Shown: positions 1 to 11,252, counted from the stretch's first letter. The stretch: DNA of 64,000 nt from Pantoea sp. A4 (GCF_000295955.2 NZ_ALXE01000024.1:1-64000), one strand, 5' to 3'. Numbers and translations are program-made. Notes: generated from the letters alone by a model not told the origin.

Positions 1-17
1 TCTCGTTTCCCGCTCCA
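1..17 (+). tRNA. 3' end of a tRNA-Gly gene (truncated by window start)
   Basis: The first 17 bases are identical to the last 17 bases of the complete tRNA-Gly that follows, including the encoded CCA. They are therefore the tail of a preceding tandem copy. In E. coli three tRNA-Gly(GCC) genes (glyV, glyX, glyY) lie in tandem just before queG, and the same arrangement is inferred here. Confidence 0.85.
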
Positions 18-92
18 AATAAGATTTATACCAGACCATTCAAAATCAATGGGTTAGTTTTCACTTTAGCGTGAACTAGAACATTCGATGAT

Positions 93-168
<76 letters not shown>

Positions 169-448
169 AATTTTTTCTCCCTACTACTTATCCACAACAA
201 TACGCCTCGTTTTTCGGCTGTTTTTCAGACGTTGCAAAACTGTTTTAAACAGACTTATCCACAGCGCATACTTGTAAGCAAGATGTAAAGAAAAATCTTA
301 AAAGATGATCGTTGTGACATAACTTATTGTTATTAAAAGAAATGATATTCTTTCATTTTGTTATTCAGTGCGCTTGCAGCGCAGGTAATAATTGAATGAC
401 AAGAGATTTTTATTTTTATTCACAGCATGTGGAAAACCCTTTTCCAAA
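169..448. other. datA: Gene-free region with DnaA boxes, datA-like locus
   Basis: There is no credible gene between the tRNA and queG. The region holds two perfect high-affinity DnaA boxes, TTATCCACA at 188-196 and at 255-263. A third box matching TTATNCACA (TTATTCACA) lies at 416-424, and a reverse-strand near match (TTTTCCACA) is at 428-436. Between the two box pairs, 320-332 matches the IHF consensus with one mismatch. In E. coli the DnaA-titrating and DnaA-ATP hydrolysing locus datA, which needs IHF, lies exactly between glyVXY and queG. Homology of function is inferred from box sequence and position. Confidence 0.7.
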
Positions 449-1588
449 TCACGCATCGCGTGGCAATCCCTTCTCAATGGCTCTGACCAACCTTTTCTGC
501 TGTGCGGGCTGAACCTCAATGGTCATTTCCTGACGCTTTTGCGACTGCTGCGCCAGTGCCCACTCAATATGCTCATCCAGCATCGGGTCTTCCCCTTGAC
601 GTTGTTGTAACACCGCCACGGCTTCAGCAGACCAGGGCGCATTACCTAATGCGACCGAGATATTCCGCAACCAGCGCAGGTGGCCGATACGGCGAATTGG
701 CGATCCTTCCGTGACGCGCAGAAATTTCGCTTCGTTCCAGCTGAACAGATCAATCAACTGCGGCGTATGTAACGCGGCGCGCGGTGAAAAATCTTCTTCG
801 TCGGTTAACTGACCATAGCGGTTCCATGGGCAGATAAGTTGGCAGTCATCACAACCATAAATACGGTTGCCCATTAGCGGCCGAAACTCTTCGGGAATCG
901 CCCCTTCCAGTTCAATGGTCAGATAGGAGATGCACCGCCGCGCATCGACGACGTAAGGCTCGACAATGGCGTTAGTGGGGCAAATCGTCAGACAGGCAAC
1001 GCAGCGGCCACACTGCTCAGGCTGTGCGTTGTCGATGGGCAGGGGGAGATCAATCAGCAACTCACCAAGGAAAAACCAGGAACCTGACTCTCGATTCAGG
1101 ATCAAAGAGTGCTTGCCGGTCCATCCGAGGCCCGCTTTCACCGCCAGAGGGCGCTCCATCAGCGGCGCAGAATCGACAAACGGACGAAAGTTCAGTTCAC
1201 CGCAGTGTTCCTGAATCATTTCACCAAGCTTTTTCAGGCGATTGCGTAATACTTTGTGATAGTCGCGGCCCAGCGCGTAACGGCTAACATAGCCCAGCTG
1301 AGGATTTTTCAGCGTGCTGGCAAAAGCGGCTTTGGCGGGGAGATAATTCATCCGCACGCTGATCACCCGTAAAGTGCCGGGCAATAATTCGTGTGGACGT
1401 GCGCGCATCATGCCATGACGCTCCATCCACGCCATTTCGCCATGATACTGCTTGTCCAGCCAGGCCTGCAGTTTCGGCTCTTCGGCGCTGAGATCAGTAT
1501 CGGCAATGCCGACCTGCTGGAAGCCAAGTTCCAGCCCCCACTGCTTAATGAGGTCAGCGAGTTGATGAAGATCAAGAGGGTATGACAT
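449..1588 (-). CDS. queG: Epoxyqueuosine reductase QueG
   Basis: A 379-residue cobalamin-dependent iron-sulfur enzyme that reduces epoxyqueuosine to queuosine in tRNA, the last step of queuosine synthesis. Two ferredoxin-like cysteine clusters are visible: Cys193, 196, 199, 203 (CGRCVACLTICP) and Cys219 with Cys246, 249, 253 (CDDCQLICPWN). The general-acid Asp is in FVDSAP (Asp139). The start MSYPLDL agrees with the family; the reading frame is open a further 36 codons upstream, but that part would lie inside nnr and has no family similarity. The start codon overlaps the divergent nnr start by two bases, so each promoter must lie inside the other gene. Downstream lies the datA-like region. 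Confidence 0.95.
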   Translation of the reverse strand: MSYPLDLHQLADLIKQWGLELGFQQVGIADTDLSAEEPKLQAWLDKQYHGEMAWMERHGMMRARPHELLPGTLRVISVRMNYLPAKAAFASTLKNPQLGYVSRYALGRDYHKVLRNRLKKLGEMIQEHCGELNFRPFVDSAPLMERPLAVKAGLGWTGKHSLILNRESGSWFFLGELLIDLPLPIDNAQPEQCGRCVACLTICPTNAIVEPYVVDARRCISYLTIELEGAIPEEFRPLMGNRIYGCDDCQLICPWNRYGQLTDEEDFSPRAALHTPQLIDLFSWNEAKFLRVTEGSPIRRIGHLRWLRNISVALGNAPWSAEAVAVLQQRQGEDPMLDEHIEWALAQQSQKRQEMTIEVQPAQQKRLVRAIEKGLPRDA

Positions 1589-3101
1589 GAGGAACCGGCA
1601 GTCGAAAACAAACCCTGATAGTTTACCATATTCTGTCTGGCCTGCGCAGGCGCTTCGCCTACTGGAACAGCAGGGCGCAGATGCATTGGGCATCACCCTT
1701 GATGAGTTAATGCTGCGCGCCGGGCAGGCCGCCTATGAACATGCACGGGCCGCCTGGCCGGTGGCTCGACACTGGCTCATACTCTGTGGCCACGGTAACA
1801 ATGGTGGCGATGGATATGTGGTGGCTCGTCTGGCTCAGGCTGCCGGTATTTGCGTCACTGTCATCGCCTGTGAGAGCAGTAAGCCACTCCCTGATGAAGC
1901 GCAGCGAGCACAAGAGGCCTGGCTGGACGCGGGGGGTGTGCTGCATTCAACCCAGAAAGCCTGGCCAGAACAGGTCGATCTGATTGTCGATGCGTTGTTG
2001 GGGACTGGGCTTAATCGTCCTGTCGCCGAACCTTATGCCCATCTTATCACTCTGGCAAACCTCCATCCTGCGGCGGTCTTCTCCCTGGATATGCCCTCCG
2101 GTTTGTCGGCAGATTATGGTACGGCATTTGGTGAGGCGATCTGCGCGGCGCAGACGTTGAGTTTTATTGTGCTGAAAGCAGGGCAACTCACGGCGAAGGC
2201 GCGTGATTATACCGGACAGCTTTTTTGTCACGATCTCGGCTTATCGGCCTTTCTTTCGGGGCAGAGTGCTCCCATTCGCCGTTACGATGCCAGTGTACTC
2301 AGCCATTGGTTACCGCCGCGTAAGCCCTCTTCCCATAAAGGGAGCCATGGGCGATTGCTGGTAGTGGGTGGCGACAACGGCACGGCAGGGGCTATCCGAA
2401 TGACCGGGGAAGCGGCTTTGCGCGCCGGGGCTGGGTTGGTACGTATTCTCACCCATGCTGACAATGTTCAGCCGATCCTCACAGCCCGACCCGAGTTGAT
2501 GGTGGATGTACTCAGCCAGAGCACGCTGGAATCCGCCCTGGAATGGGCCGAGGTGATAGTGACTGGACCCGGTTTAGGGCAGCGCGAATGGGGCCAGCAA
2601 GCACTGGAACAGGTAAAAAAATGTAATAAGCCAATGCTGTGGGATGCAGATGCACTTAACCTGCTGGCAATCAGTCCTGAGAAGCGTCAAAATCGTGTTA
2701 TCACGCCTCACCCCGGTGAGGCTGCGCGTTTACTTGGCATCTCTACTCAGGAAGTGGAAAGCGATCGTTTCCAGGCGCTGCAAAAGTTGGTGCAACGTTA
2801 TGGCGGCATCGTGGTACTGAAAGGTGCTGGCACCCTAATAGCCGATGAGAGCGGTGGGCAGGCGATTGCCGATGTGGGCAATGCTGGCATGGCTTCTGGC
2901 GGTATGGGCGATGTGTTGAGTGGCATTATTGCCGCTTTCATTGGTCAGCATCTCTCATTGTATGACGCTGCCTGTGCCGGATGTGTTGCACATGGCGCAG
3001 CGGCAGATGCGGTTGCAGCGCAGCGAGGAACGCGTGGTATGCTGGCGACGGATTTGTTCGAGACGCTGTGGCAGTTTGTTAATCCAGAGATGGTCCCATA
3101 A
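1587..3101 (+). CDS. nnr: Bifunctional NAD(P)HX epimerase / ADP-dependent dehydratase
   Basis: A 504-residue metabolite-repair enzyme (YjeF) that restores hydrated NADH and NADPH. The N-terminal YjeF_N epimerase domain (about residues 20-215) contains CGHGNNGGDGYVVARL. The C-terminal ribokinase-like dehydratase domain (about 230-500) contains KGSHGRLLVVGG, DADALNLLA, TPHPGEAARLL and the GMASGGMGDVLSG anion-hole motif. It starts the plus-strand cluster nnr-tsaE-amiB-mutL-miaA-hfq-hflX. The spacing to tsaE is six bases, so the two are almost certainly co-transcribed. Its ATG overlaps the queG start codon on the opposite strand. Confidence 0.96.
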   Translation: MRNRQSKTNPDSLPYSVWPAQALRLLEQQGADALGITLDELMLRAGQAAYEHARAAWPVARHWLILCGHGNNGGDGYVVARLAQAAGICVTVIACESSKPLPDEAQRAQEAWLDAGGVLHSTQKAWPEQVDLIVDALLGTGLNRPVAEPYAHLITLANLHPAAVFSLDMPSGLSADYGTAFGEAICAAQTLSFIVLKAGQLTAKARDYTGQLFCHDLGLSAFLSGQSAPIRRYDASVLSHWLPPRKPSSHKGSHGRLLVVGGDNGTAGAIRMTGEAALRAGAGLVRILTHADNVQPILTARPELMVDVLSQSTLESALEWAEVIVTGPGLGQREWGQQALEQVKKCNKPMLWDADALNLLAISPEKRQNRVITPHPGEAARLLGISTQEVESDRFQALQKLVQRYGGIVVLKGAGTLIADESGGQAIADVGNAGMASGGMGDVLSGIIAAFIGQHLSLYDAACAGCVAHGAAADAVAAQRGTRGMLATDLFETLWQFVNPEMVP

Positions 3102-3107
3102 GAAAGT

Positions 3108-3584
3108 ATGAAAAGCTGTATTATCCCGTTGCCCGATGAGGCTGCTACCCTGCAATTAGGTGCGCAACTGGCCCGCGTGAGCCAGGATGCGGTCGTGATT
3201 TATTTATATGGCGATCTTGGTGCAGGAAAAACCACTTTTAGCCGTGGCTTTTTACAAGCGCTGGGCCATCAGGGCAATGTTAAAAGCCCAACGTATACGC
3301 TCGTCGAACCCTATACCCTGGGCAATCGTACCCTGTACCACTTTGACCTGTATCGTCTGGCCGATCCAGAAGAGCTGGAGTTTATGGGCATTCGTGATTA
3401 CTTCAGCGGTGATGCCATCTGTCTGGTTGAGTGGCCGCAGCAGGGCGAAGGCTTCTTGCCCGCCCCGGATCTGGTGCTGAACCTGCGCTATGTTGGTGAC
3501 GCGCGTGAAGCCGAACTGGAAGCGCACAGCGCCTACGGAGAAACCCTGCTCAGCGCCTGCGCGCAAGGTGGGAAGCCTGCATGA
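3108..3584 (+). CDS. tsaE: tRNA threonylcarbamoyladenosine biosynthesis ATPase TsaE
   Basis: A 158-residue P-loop ATPase that works with TsaB, TsaC and TsaD to make t6A at position 37 of ANN-decoding tRNAs. The Walker A motif GDLGAGKTT spans residues 35-43. The family segments [17 protein letters not shown] and CLVEWPQQG follow in order. Length is close to the 153 residues of E. coli TsaE. The stop codon overlaps the amiB start (ATGA), which indicates translational coupling. Confidence 0.96.
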   Translation: MKSCIIPLPDEAATLQLGAQLARVSQDAVVIYLYGDLGAGKTTFSRGFLQALGHQGNVKSPTYTLVEPYTLGNRTLYHFDLYRLADPEELEFMGIRDYFSGDAICLVEWPQQGEGFLPAPDLVLNLRYVGDAREAELEAHSAYGETLLSACAQGGKPA

Positions 3585-5227
3585 TGACAAGGATGAAGCT
3601 AGCGCTGATGGCGCTGTTGCTAATGGTCTCCAGCGTCGGTTGGGCTGCTAACCTCTCCGACATCAAAGTGGATAATAATCGGGACCAGGCCACGGTCACA
3701 CTGACCTTCAGTGGCCAGCCGGTGTATGGCTTCTTCCCGCTACACAACCCGAACCGGGTTGTGTTGGATATCCGCCAGAGTGGTGTGATTAAAGGTCTGC
3801 CACTTAATTTCAGTGGGGACAACCTGCTGAAACGTATCCGTACCAGTACGCCACAAGATAAACAGAGTATTCGCCTGGTGCTGGAATTAACCCAGACGGC
3901 GAAGACCCGCGCGGTGACTCAACGAGAAGGTGGGACATACCGCGTGGTGTTCACTATCAAAGGGAACACACCAGTTACGGTATCTCGCAATACTGCGCCA
4001 GTGACGGTTGCCAAACAGGGGAATCCCTTCACTCAACCCGCTGCACCGGTCGTGACCAACACCAATACCACTGTTCGCCCAGGCGGTGCTGTGACGCGCA
4101 ATGCCGTGGTCGTGGTGGCGATTGATGCCGGTCATGGTGGACAAGATCCTGGTGCGACGGGTCAGCACGGTTTGCACGAGAAAAATGTCACTATCGCCAT
4201 TGCACGTAAGCTGAAGGCGATAATGAGTCGTGACCCGATGTTTAAGCCGGTCCTGACCCGTGACGGTGACTACTTTATCTCCGTAATGGGACGCTCCGAA
4301 GTCGCGCGTAAAGAGAATGCCAGCCTGCTGGTTTCGATTCATGCGGATGCCGCACCAAGCCACGCGGCTACCGGCGCTTCTGTTTGGGTGCTGTCCAATC
4401 GTCGTGCCAATAACGAAATGGCGAACTGGCTGGAGCAAAAAGAGAAGCAATCAGAATTGCTAGGTGGCGCGGGCGACCTGCTGGCGAACTCCCAGGCTGA
4501 TCCCTACCTGAGCCAGGCGGTGCTGGACCTGCAATTCGGCCACTCACAGCGCGTTGGCTATGATGTGGCAGTAAAAGTCTTACAACAGCTACGCAGTTTT
4601 ACACCGCTGCATAAGCGCTTACCTGAACATGCCAGCCTTGGTGTGTTGCGTTCGCCGGATATTCCCTCGCTGTTAGTGGAAACTGGCTTCATCAGTAATG
4701 CCTCGGAGGAGCGACTGCTCGGCAGTAGCGCTTATCAGGAGAAAATTGCACAGGCGATTTATCACGGCCTGCGTAATTATTTCCTGGCGCATCCGTTTCA
4801 GAACGTCCCAAAGCAGGAAAATCGGCCAATGAGCTCGCCGGAACCGGTGAGCGTGGCCAGTAATCCTGCCTCCGGCACCACGCAGTACACCGGGGCAGTG
4901 CAGCGTCATGTGGTCACACGTGGTGAAACCTTATCGGGAATTGCCGCGCGTTATGGCGTTAGTATGGCTACGTTACGCGATCTTAACCGCCTTAAGCGTG
5001 ATGTGGTGTGGGTCGGACAGCGGCTGAAAGTGCCTGCCAGCGCGGCAGCAGCGCCAGTGAAAAGTGCTGCTCGCGTTGTACCGCAACGGCACAAGGTGGT
5101 ACGCGGAGATTCCCTTACCGCTATCGCTGCGCACTATGGGGTAAGCGCCAAAGCGATTATGCAGGCGAATAATATGAAATCCACCAATGTAATGCTGGGT
5201 CAGAACCTGAAAATCCCAGCGTCCTGA
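3581..5227 (+). CDS. amiB: N-acetylmuramoyl-L-alanine amidase AmiB, two LysM domains
   Basis: A 548-residue periplasmic amidase that cleaves septal murein for daughter-cell separation, activated in the family by EnvC. A signal peptide (about residues 1-22, ending GWA) precedes an AMIN domain (about 24-125) and an Amidase_3 domain (about 176-400). Zinc ligands His185 (DAGHGG), Glu200 and His254 (SIHADA) and catalytic Glu367 (VETGF) are present. Two LysM murein-binding repeats follow at about 441-487 and 502-548. E. coli AmiB is about 445 residues with one LysM, so the second repeat explains the extra length. The start overlaps the tsaE stop. Confidence 0.95.
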   Translation: MMTRMKLALMALLLMVSSVGWAANLSDIKVDNNRDQATVTLTFSGQPVYGFFPLHNPNRVVLDIRQSGVIKGLPLNFSGDNLLKRIRTSTPQDKQSIRLVLELTQTAKTRAVTQREGGTYRVVFTIKGNTPVTVSRNTAPVTVAKQGNPFTQPAAPVVTNTNTTVRPGGAVTRNAVVVVAIDAGHGGQDPGATGQHGLHEKNVTIAIARKLKAIMSRDPMFKPVLTRDGDYFISVMGRSEVARKENASLLVSIHADAAPSHAATGASVWVLSNRRANNEMANWLEQKEKQSELLGGAGDLLANSQADPYLSQAVLDLQFGHSQRVGYDVAVKVLQQLRSFTPLHKRLPEHASLGVLRSPDIPSLLVETGFISNASEERLLGSSAYQEKIAQAIYHGLRNYFLAHPFQNVPKQENRPMSSPEPVSVASNPASGTTQYTGAVQRHVVTRGETLSGIAARYGVSMATLRDLNRLKRDVVWVGQRLKVPASAAAAPVKSAARVVPQRHKVVRGDSLTAIAAHYGVSAKAIMQANNMKSTNVMLGQNLKIPAS

Positions 5228-5253
5228 ACCCGTAAGCGCTAAGGATACTCAGT

Positions 5254-7143
5254 ATGCCAATTCAGATATTACCGCCGCAGTTAGCCAACCAGATTGCCGC
5301 AGGCGAAGTGGTTGAACGTCCTGCATCGGTAGTGAAAGAACTGGTGGAGAACAGTCTGGATGCCGGGGCGACCCGCATAGATGTGGATATCGAAAAAGGC
5401 GGCGCGAAGCTGATTCGCATCCGCGATAACGGTTGTGGTATCAGCAAAGAGGAGCTGGCGCTGTCGCTGGCTCGTCACGCCACCAGCAAAATAGCGTCTC
5501 TTGACGATCTTGAAGCGATTGTCAGCCTCGGTTTTCGCGGGGAGGCGCTGGCGAGTATTAGCTCGGTCTCACGCCTTACGCTGACCTCACGGCCAGCAAG
5601 CCAAAACGAGGCCTGGCAGGCGTATGCAGAAGGGCGGGATATGGCGGTGACGGTGAAACCTGCCGCGCATCCCGTTGGCACCACGCTTGAAGTGCTCGAC
5701 CTGTTTTATAACACACCGGCTCGGCGCAAATTTATGCGCACAGAAAAAACCGAATTTACCCATATCGATGAAGTGATTCGCCGTATTGCGCTGGCGCGGT
5801 TCGATGTGTCAATCTCACTGAGCCACAATGGAAAACTGGTGCGCCAGTATCGTGGCGTGGCGGATGATACACAACGCGAAAGACGATTAGGGGCCATTTG
5901 CGGCACGCCTTTTATCCAGCACGCTCTGCGCATTGGCTGGCAGCATGATGGTCTGGCACTGCGCGGCTGGGTGGCCGATCCCGCAGGGTCACGGCAGGTA
6001 ACGGACTTACAGTACTGCTACGTTAATGGCCGCATGATGCGTGACAAACTCATTAATCATGCGATCCGTCAGGCCTACCAAACGCAGCTGCAAGATGAGC
6101 AGCAGCCCGCTTACGTGCTGTATCTGGAGATCGATCCCCATCAGGTCGATGTCAACGTGCATCCGGCCAAGCATGAAGTGCGTTTTCACCAATCGCGGCT
6201 GGTACATGATTTTATCTATCAAGGCGTGGTTACGGCATTACAGGCCTGCCAACCAGCAGGAAGCGAACCGACGTTACCGGAAAACCGTCAGGCGGCGGGC
6301 AGTAATCATTTTGCCCGTGAACCTCAGGCGCGTGAACAGACGCCAACCGCCCGTGAACCGGTGGCTGATTACCAAAGCCCCGCGCGGCAGTCACAGCGCA
6401 GTGAAAACAGCGGTGCTGGCAGCTTTAACCAGTGGCAGCAGCGCGAAGAGGGCTATAAGAAGCGTGAAGGGGCGGTATATCAACAGCTGCTTCATACCCC
6501 AGCGCGTACTGAATCGTTGAACCCTCCGGTAGAAACGGTCGAAAAGCCGCGTGCTGCGGTACAGGCTGAAGCGCCGCTGGCAGCTCACACTCAAAGTTTT
6601 GGTCGGGTATTAACGGTGGTTCAGCAACACTATGCTTTACTGGAACAGCAGGGTGCGCTGTTATTGCTGGCGCTGCCCATGGCGAACCGCTGGCTTAAAC
6701 AGGCACAGTTGTCGCCAGGTGATGAGGGACTAAAGCCGCAGCCGTTGCTCATTCCAGTGCGCTTAAAAATTGCGGCTGAAGAAAAGCGGGCAGTGCAGGA
6801 TAATGCCGCTTTGTTGACCCAAATGGGCGTGGATATTGTCACGGAAGGCGATCATGTGACGCTGCGAGCAGTACCTTTACCCTTACGAGCACAGAATTTA
6901 CAAATCTTGATTCCAGAACTGCTAGGCTATCTCGCCCGCCACCCGGCCAGTGCAGCAACACAGTTGGCCCTCTGGTTGGCACAACGTGAAGAAGCTGAAC
7001 CGGTTCACTGGAATCATTCACAGGCGATTGCGCTGTTAGCTGAACTGGAACGACTCTGTCCACAGCTCTTGAAAGCACCGCCTCCCGGATTATTACAGCC
7101 CATTGAGATTGAGAGCGCACTTAACGCGTTGAAGTATGAGTGA
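5254..7143 (+). CDS. mutL: DNA mismatch repair protein MutL
   Basis: A 629-residue GHKL ATPase that couples MutS mismatch recognition to MutH incision and UvrD loading. The N-terminal ATPase domain shows catalytic Glu29 and Mg-binding Asn33 in [21 protein letters not shown], and [11 protein letters not shown] poorly conserved Gln/Ala/Arg-rich linker (about 335-440) leads to the C-terminal dimerisation domain. The metal-binding endonuclease motif DQHAxxERI is absent, as expected for a MutH-dependent enterobacterium. The end overlaps miaA by eight bases. Confidence 0.97.
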   Translation: MPIQILPPQLANQIAAGEVVERPASVVKELVENSLDAGATRIDVDIEKGGAKLIRIRDNGCGISKEELALSLARHATSKIASLDDLEAIVSLGFRGEALASISSVSRLTLTSRPASQNEAWQAYAEGRDMAVTVKPAAHPVGTTLEVLDLFYNTPARRKFMRTEKTEFTHIDEVIRRIALARFDVSISLSHNGKLVRQYRGVADDTQRERRLGAICGTPFIQHALRIGWQHDGLALRGWVADPAGSRQVTDLQYCYVNGRMMRDKLINHAIRQAYQTQLQDEQQPAYVLYLEIDPHQVDVNVHPAKHEVRFHQSRLVHDFIYQGVVTALQACQPAGSEPTLPENRQAAGSNHFAREPQAREQTPTAREPVADYQSPARQSQRSENSGAGSFNQWQQREEGYKKREGAVYQQLLHTPARTESLNPPVETVEKPRAAVQAEAPLAAHTQSFGRVLTVVQQHYALLEQQGALLLLALPMANRWLKQAQLSPGDEGLKPQPLLIPVRLKIAAEEKRAVQDNAALLTQMGVDIVTEGDHVTLRAVPLPLRAQNLQILIPELLGYLARHPASAATQLALWLAQREEAEPVHWNHSQAIALLAELERLCPQLLKAPPPGLLQPIEIESALNALKYE

Positions 7144-8086
7144 GATGAACCTGGCTGGCCGTCCCAAGGCCATTTTTTTGATGGGGCCAACTGCCTCCGG
7201 TAAAACAGCACTGGCAATATCGCTAAGAAAGCGATTACCGGTTGAACTTATTAGCGTGGACTCTGCCTTAATCTATCGTGGGATGGACATTGGTACGGCG
7301 AAGCCTTCCGAGGATGAGTTAGCACAAGCTCCCCATCGCTTGCTGGATATTCGCGACCCGGCGGAAAGTTACTCTGCCGCTGAATTTCGCCGCGATGCTT
7401 TGGCAGAAATGGCTGAAATCACCCGTAATGGAAAAATTCCGTTGTTGGTGGGTGGGACAATGCTTTACTTCAAGGCATTATTGGAAGGATTATCCCCGTT
7501 GCCAGCGGCCGATCCCGCCGTGCGACAACGGATAGAACAGATGGCAGGTGAACAAGGGTGGGAAGCTCTGCACCGCCAGTTATGTGAAATCGACCCGGTA
7601 GCCGGAAATCGTATTCATCCGAATGATCCCCAGAGACTTTCGCGAGCACTGGAAGTTTTTTTTATTTCGGGTAAAACTTTAACAGAACTGACAAAAACCT
7701 CTGGAGAAGCGTTACCCTACGACGTGTACCAGTTTGCGATTGCGCCTTCGAGCCGGGAACTGATACACCAACGCATCGCGTTACGTTTTGAACAGATGTT
7801 GCAGTCGGGATTTGAAGCGGAGGCTCGGGCTCTGTTCGCACGAGGTGATTTGCATACGGACATGCCTTCCATTCGTTGTGTCGGCTACCGTCAGATGTGG
7901 TCTTATCTTTCTGGCGAAATTGATTACAACGAGATGGTTTATCGGGGAATTTGCGCAACCCGGCAGCTTGCTAAGCGTCAAATCACCTGGTTACGCGGCT
8001 GGTCAGATGTACATTGGCTAGATAGCGACAAGCCTGATTCAGCGCAAGAAACCCTGTTACAGGTTCTTGGTGCGAAACAGGGGTGA
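7136..8086 (+). CDS. miaA: tRNA dimethylallyltransferase MiaA
   Basis: A 316-residue enzyme that transfers a dimethylallyl group to A37 of UNN-decoding tRNAs, the substrate of MiaB. The P-loop GPTASGKT spans residues 17-24, followed by the catalytic [16 protein letters not shown] segment and the [15 protein letters not shown] tRNA-binding segment. Length equals that of E. coli MiaA. It overlaps mutL and precedes hfq by 100 bases, the classical amiB-mutL-miaA-hfq-hflX superoperon. Confidence 0.97.
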   Translation: MSEMNLAGRPKAIFLMGPTASGKTALAISLRKRLPVELISVDSALIYRGMDIGTAKPSEDELAQAPHRLLDIRDPAESYSAAEFRRDALAEMAEITRNGKIPLLVGGTMLYFKALLEGLSPLPAADPAVRQRIEQMAGEQGWEALHRQLCEIDPVAGNRIHPNDPQRLSRALEVFFISGKTLTELTKTSGEALPYDVYQFAIAPSSRELIHQRIALRFEQMLQSGFEAEARALFARGDLHTDMPSIRCVGYRQMWSYLSGEIDYNEMVYRGICATRQLAKRQITWLRGWSDVHWLDSDKPDSAQETLLQVLGAKQG

Positions 8087-8174
8087 TGTGTACAATTGAC
8101 GGGTTTTCGTGCGCAAATTTTACGTCGCTTTTTTTCAGAACCAACGGTTCTAATAGTAATAAACAATCATATAA

Positions 8175-8498
<324 letters not shown>

Positions 8499-8576
8499 TT
8501 TCGCGCTTAGTCGTGTCACCAGGATGGGGAGCCAGTGCTCTCCGTTCTGGTCTTTTATTTTAAGCGAGGTTAAAGC

Positions 8577-9857
8577 TTGTTTGACCGTTATGAAGCCGGT
8601 GAGCAGGCCGTATTGGTACACATCTGGTTTTCCCAGGACAAAGAGCTGGAAGATTTACAGGAGTTTGAAACTCTGGTCTCTTCCGCTGGCGTAGAAGCGC
8701 TACAGGTTATTACCGGAAGCCGTAAAGCGCCACACCCCAAATATTTTGTCGGTGAAGGAAAAGCCGTTGAAATTGCCGATGCGGTAAAATCGAGTGGAGC
8801 ATCGGTCGTTTTATTCGATCATGCCTTATCTCCTGCCCAGGAACGAAATCTTGAGCGTCTGTGCGAATGTCGAGTCGTCGACCGTACGGGCTTGATTCTG
8901 GATATTTTTGCCCAGCGCGCCCGCACCCATGAGGGTAAATTGCAGGTCGAGCTGGCACAGTTACGCCATCTTGCTACACGTCTTGTACGTGGTTGGACAC
9001 ACCTTGAACGTCAAAAAGGCGGGATCGGTTTGCGTGGTCCAGGTGAAACCCAGTTAGAGACTGACCGTCGCTTACTCCGCAACCGTATTAGCCTGATTAT
9101 GAGCCGTCTTGAGCGCGTTGAAAAACAACGTGAACAGGGGCGTCAGGCGCGTGCAAAAGCGGATATTCCTACTGTCTCGCTGGTTGGCTACACCAACGCC
9201 GGTAAGTCTACGCTGTTTAATGCGGTGACGTCGGCCAATGTGTATGCCGCAGATCAGCTATTCGCAACCCTGGATCCCACCCTGCGTCGCCTGAATGTGG
9301 CGGATGTTGGCGAGGTGGTATTAGCGGACACAGTAGGCTTTATTCGCCATCTTCCCCACGATTTAGTCGCTGCATTCAAAGCCACTTTGCAGGAAACGCG
9401 TGAAGCCACGCTATTACTGCACGTTATTGATGCCGCAGATCTCAGGCTGACTGAGAATATTGAAGCGGTAGAAACGGTGCTGGAAGAGATTGAAGCGGAT
9501 GAGATCCCCACGCTACACGTCATGAACAAAATCGATATGCTGGATGACTTCGTCCCGCGCATCGATCGTGATGAAGAGAACAAACCGGTACGGGTCTGGC
9601 TTTCTGCTCAGACCGGTGTTGGCCTTCCGCAGCTCAGGCAAGCACTGTCAGAGCGGCTGGCTGGAGAGATAGCCCAGTACGATCTGCGTTTGCCGCCAGA
9701 AGCCGGGCGACTGCGTAGCCGATTTTACCAACTGCATGCCATAGAAAAAGAGTGGAATGACGAAGATGGTTCGATTGGGCTGCACGTACGAATGCCAATA
9801 GTGGACTGGCGCCGTCTGTGTAAGCAAGAACCATCCCTGACAACTTACATTGTTTGA
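8577..9857 (+). CDS. hflX: Ribosome-associated GTPase HflX (TTG start)
   Basis: A 426-residue GTPase that binds the 50S subunit and splits stalled or hibernating 70S ribosomes under heat stress. The N-terminal HflX domain includes [15 protein letters not shown]. The G domain has G1 GYTNAGKST (204-212), DTVGF and NKID. The start codon is TTG (MFDRYEAG), matching the E. coli protein, which also uses this start; GAGGT precedes it. No ATG in frame lies near. The gap after hfq is 78 bases, so read-through from hfq is likely. Confidence 0.96.
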   Translation: MFDRYEAGEQAVLVHIWFSQDKELEDLQEFETLVSSAGVEALQVITGSRKAPHPKYFVGEGKAVEIADAVKSSGASVVLFDHALSPAQERNLERLCECRVVDRTGLILDIFAQRARTHEGKLQVELAQLRHLATRLVRGWTHLERQKGGIGLRGPGETQLETDRRLLRNRISLIMSRLERVEKQREQGRQARAKADIPTVSLVGYTNAGKSTLFNAVTSANVYAADQLFATLDPTLRRLNVADVGEVVLADTVGFIRHLPHDLVAAFKATLQETREATLLLHVIDAADLRLTENIEAVETVLEEIEADEIPTLHVMNKIDMLDDFVPRIDRDEENKPVRVWLSAQTGVGLPQLRQALSERLAGEIAQYDLRLPPEAGRLRSRFYQLHAIEKEWNDEDGSIGLHVRMPIVDWRRLCKQEPSLTTYIV

Positions 9858-10016
9858 CAAGTTGCCTAAACGCGCTTACTCAAAAGAAGATAAGCTGTAA
9901 CAAGGCGTAACGTCATTTGTCTCGCAGCAACAATGCGTAAAAGAGCCACCCGACGGTAAAATCGGGTAGCAACTGCTGCTAGCCAATACAATGAACATAA
10001 ATAATGGAGTGGAAAC

Positions 10017-11249
10017 ATGGCGTGGAATCAGCCCGGCAACAACGGACAAGACCGCGACCCGTGGGGAAGCAGCAATAATCAAGGCGGCAACTCTGGGGGA
10101 AATAAGGGAGGTCGCGATCAGGGGCCTCCTGATTTAGACGATATCTTCCGCAAGCTGAGTAAAAAACTCGGTGGATTTGGCGGAGGCAAGTCAGGTGATA
10201 ACGGCACGCGTGGCGCAGGAAATGGCGGCAAGCTTGTCGGCATCGCTGCGGCTGCGGTCGTTGTCATCTGGGCTGCCAGTGGTTTCTATACCATCAAAGA
10301 AGCAGAACGTGGTGTCGTAACACGCTTCGGTAAGTTCAGTCATCTGGTTGAGCCAGGTCTGAACTGGAAGCCGACCTTTATCGATCAGGTACAGGCGGTG
10401 AACGTCGAAGCGGTACGAGAGCTGGCTGCATCCGGTACCATGCTGACTTCTGATGAGAACGTGGTACGCGTAGAGATGAACGTACAGTATCGCGTGACCG
10501 ATCCAGCCCGCTACCTGTTTGCGGTTAACAGTCCGGATGACAGCCTGCGTCAGGCAACGGACAGCGCCCTGCGTGGCGTGATTGGCCGCTCCACGATGGA
10601 CCGCATCCTGACGGAAGGTCGTACCGTCGTGCGTAGCGAAACCCAGCGTGAAATCGAAGAGACCATTCGTCCATACAATATGGGCATTTCGGTACTGGAC
10701 GTTAACTTCCAGGCGGCTCGCCCACCGGAAGAGGTGAAAGCCGCGTTTGATGATGCGATTGCCGCGCGTGAAAACCGTGAGCAGTATGTGCGTGAAGCAG
10801 AAGCTTACGCCAACGAAGTGCAGCCGCGAGCCAACGGTCAGGCGCAGCGTATCCTGGAAGAAGGGCGTGCTTATAAAGAACGTACCGTCCTGGAAGCGCA
10901 GGGTGAAGTGGCGCGTTTTGCCAAAATTCTCCCTGAATACAAAGCTGCCCCGCAGATCACCAAAGAACGTCTGTATATCGAAACCATGGAACGTGTGCTG
11001 AGCCACACGCGTAAAGTGCTGATCAACGATCGCAGCAACAGCCTGATGGTTCTGCCATTGGATCAACTGCTGCAGGGTGGCCAGGCAACCGGGCAAAAAG
11101 GACAAACGTCCGCCAACCTGATGAAACTGCCGCCGCTGTCAGAAAACAATGCCAGCCGGAGCACTTCATCTTACAGCCCGGAGAGTATCCTGGACCAACG
11201 TCGTGCCAACGCTCTGCGTAACGACACTCAGCGCGAAGGGAGAGAATAA
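10017..11249 (+). CDS. hflK: Membrane protein HflK, FtsH protease modulator
   Basis: A 410-residue SPFH/band-7 protein that forms a large periplasmic cage with HflC around FtsH and modulates its proteolysis. The N-terminus is a cytosolic Gly/Asn/Asp-rich tail (about 1-70). A single membrane segment lies at about 74-92, and the band-7 domain follows (about 95-260), then a helical region rich in Glu, Ala and Arg. hflC starts three bases after the stop. The 159-base gap after hflX contains a 6-bp hairpin (ACCCGA/TCGGGT, about 9950-9969) without a T run. Confidence 0.96.
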   Translation: MAWNQPGNNGQDRDPWGSSNNQGGNSGGNKGGRDQGPPDLDDIFRKLSKKLGGFGGGKSGDNGTRGAGNGGKLVGIAAAAVVVIWAASGFYTIKEAERGVVTRFGKFSHLVEPGLNWKPTFIDQVQAVNVEAVRELAASGTMLTSDENVVRVEMNVQYRVTDPARYLFAVNSPDDSLRQATDSALRGVIGRSTMDRILTEGRTVVRSETQREIEETIRPYNMGISVLDVNFQAARPPEEVKAAFDDAIAARENREQYVREAEAYANEVQPRANGQAQRILEEGRAYKERTVLEAQGEVARFAKILPEYKAAPQITKERLYIETMERVLSHTRKVLINDRSNSLMVLPLDQLLQGGQATGQKGQTSANLMKLPPLSENNASRSTSSYSPESILDQRRANALRNDTQREGRE

Positions 11250-11252
11250 GCG

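Noticed and set aside
10191..11105. 304-codon open frame antisense to hflK
   Set aside because: It lies wholly inside hflK, has no family similarity and no RBS; it is a product of codon bias on the opposite strand.
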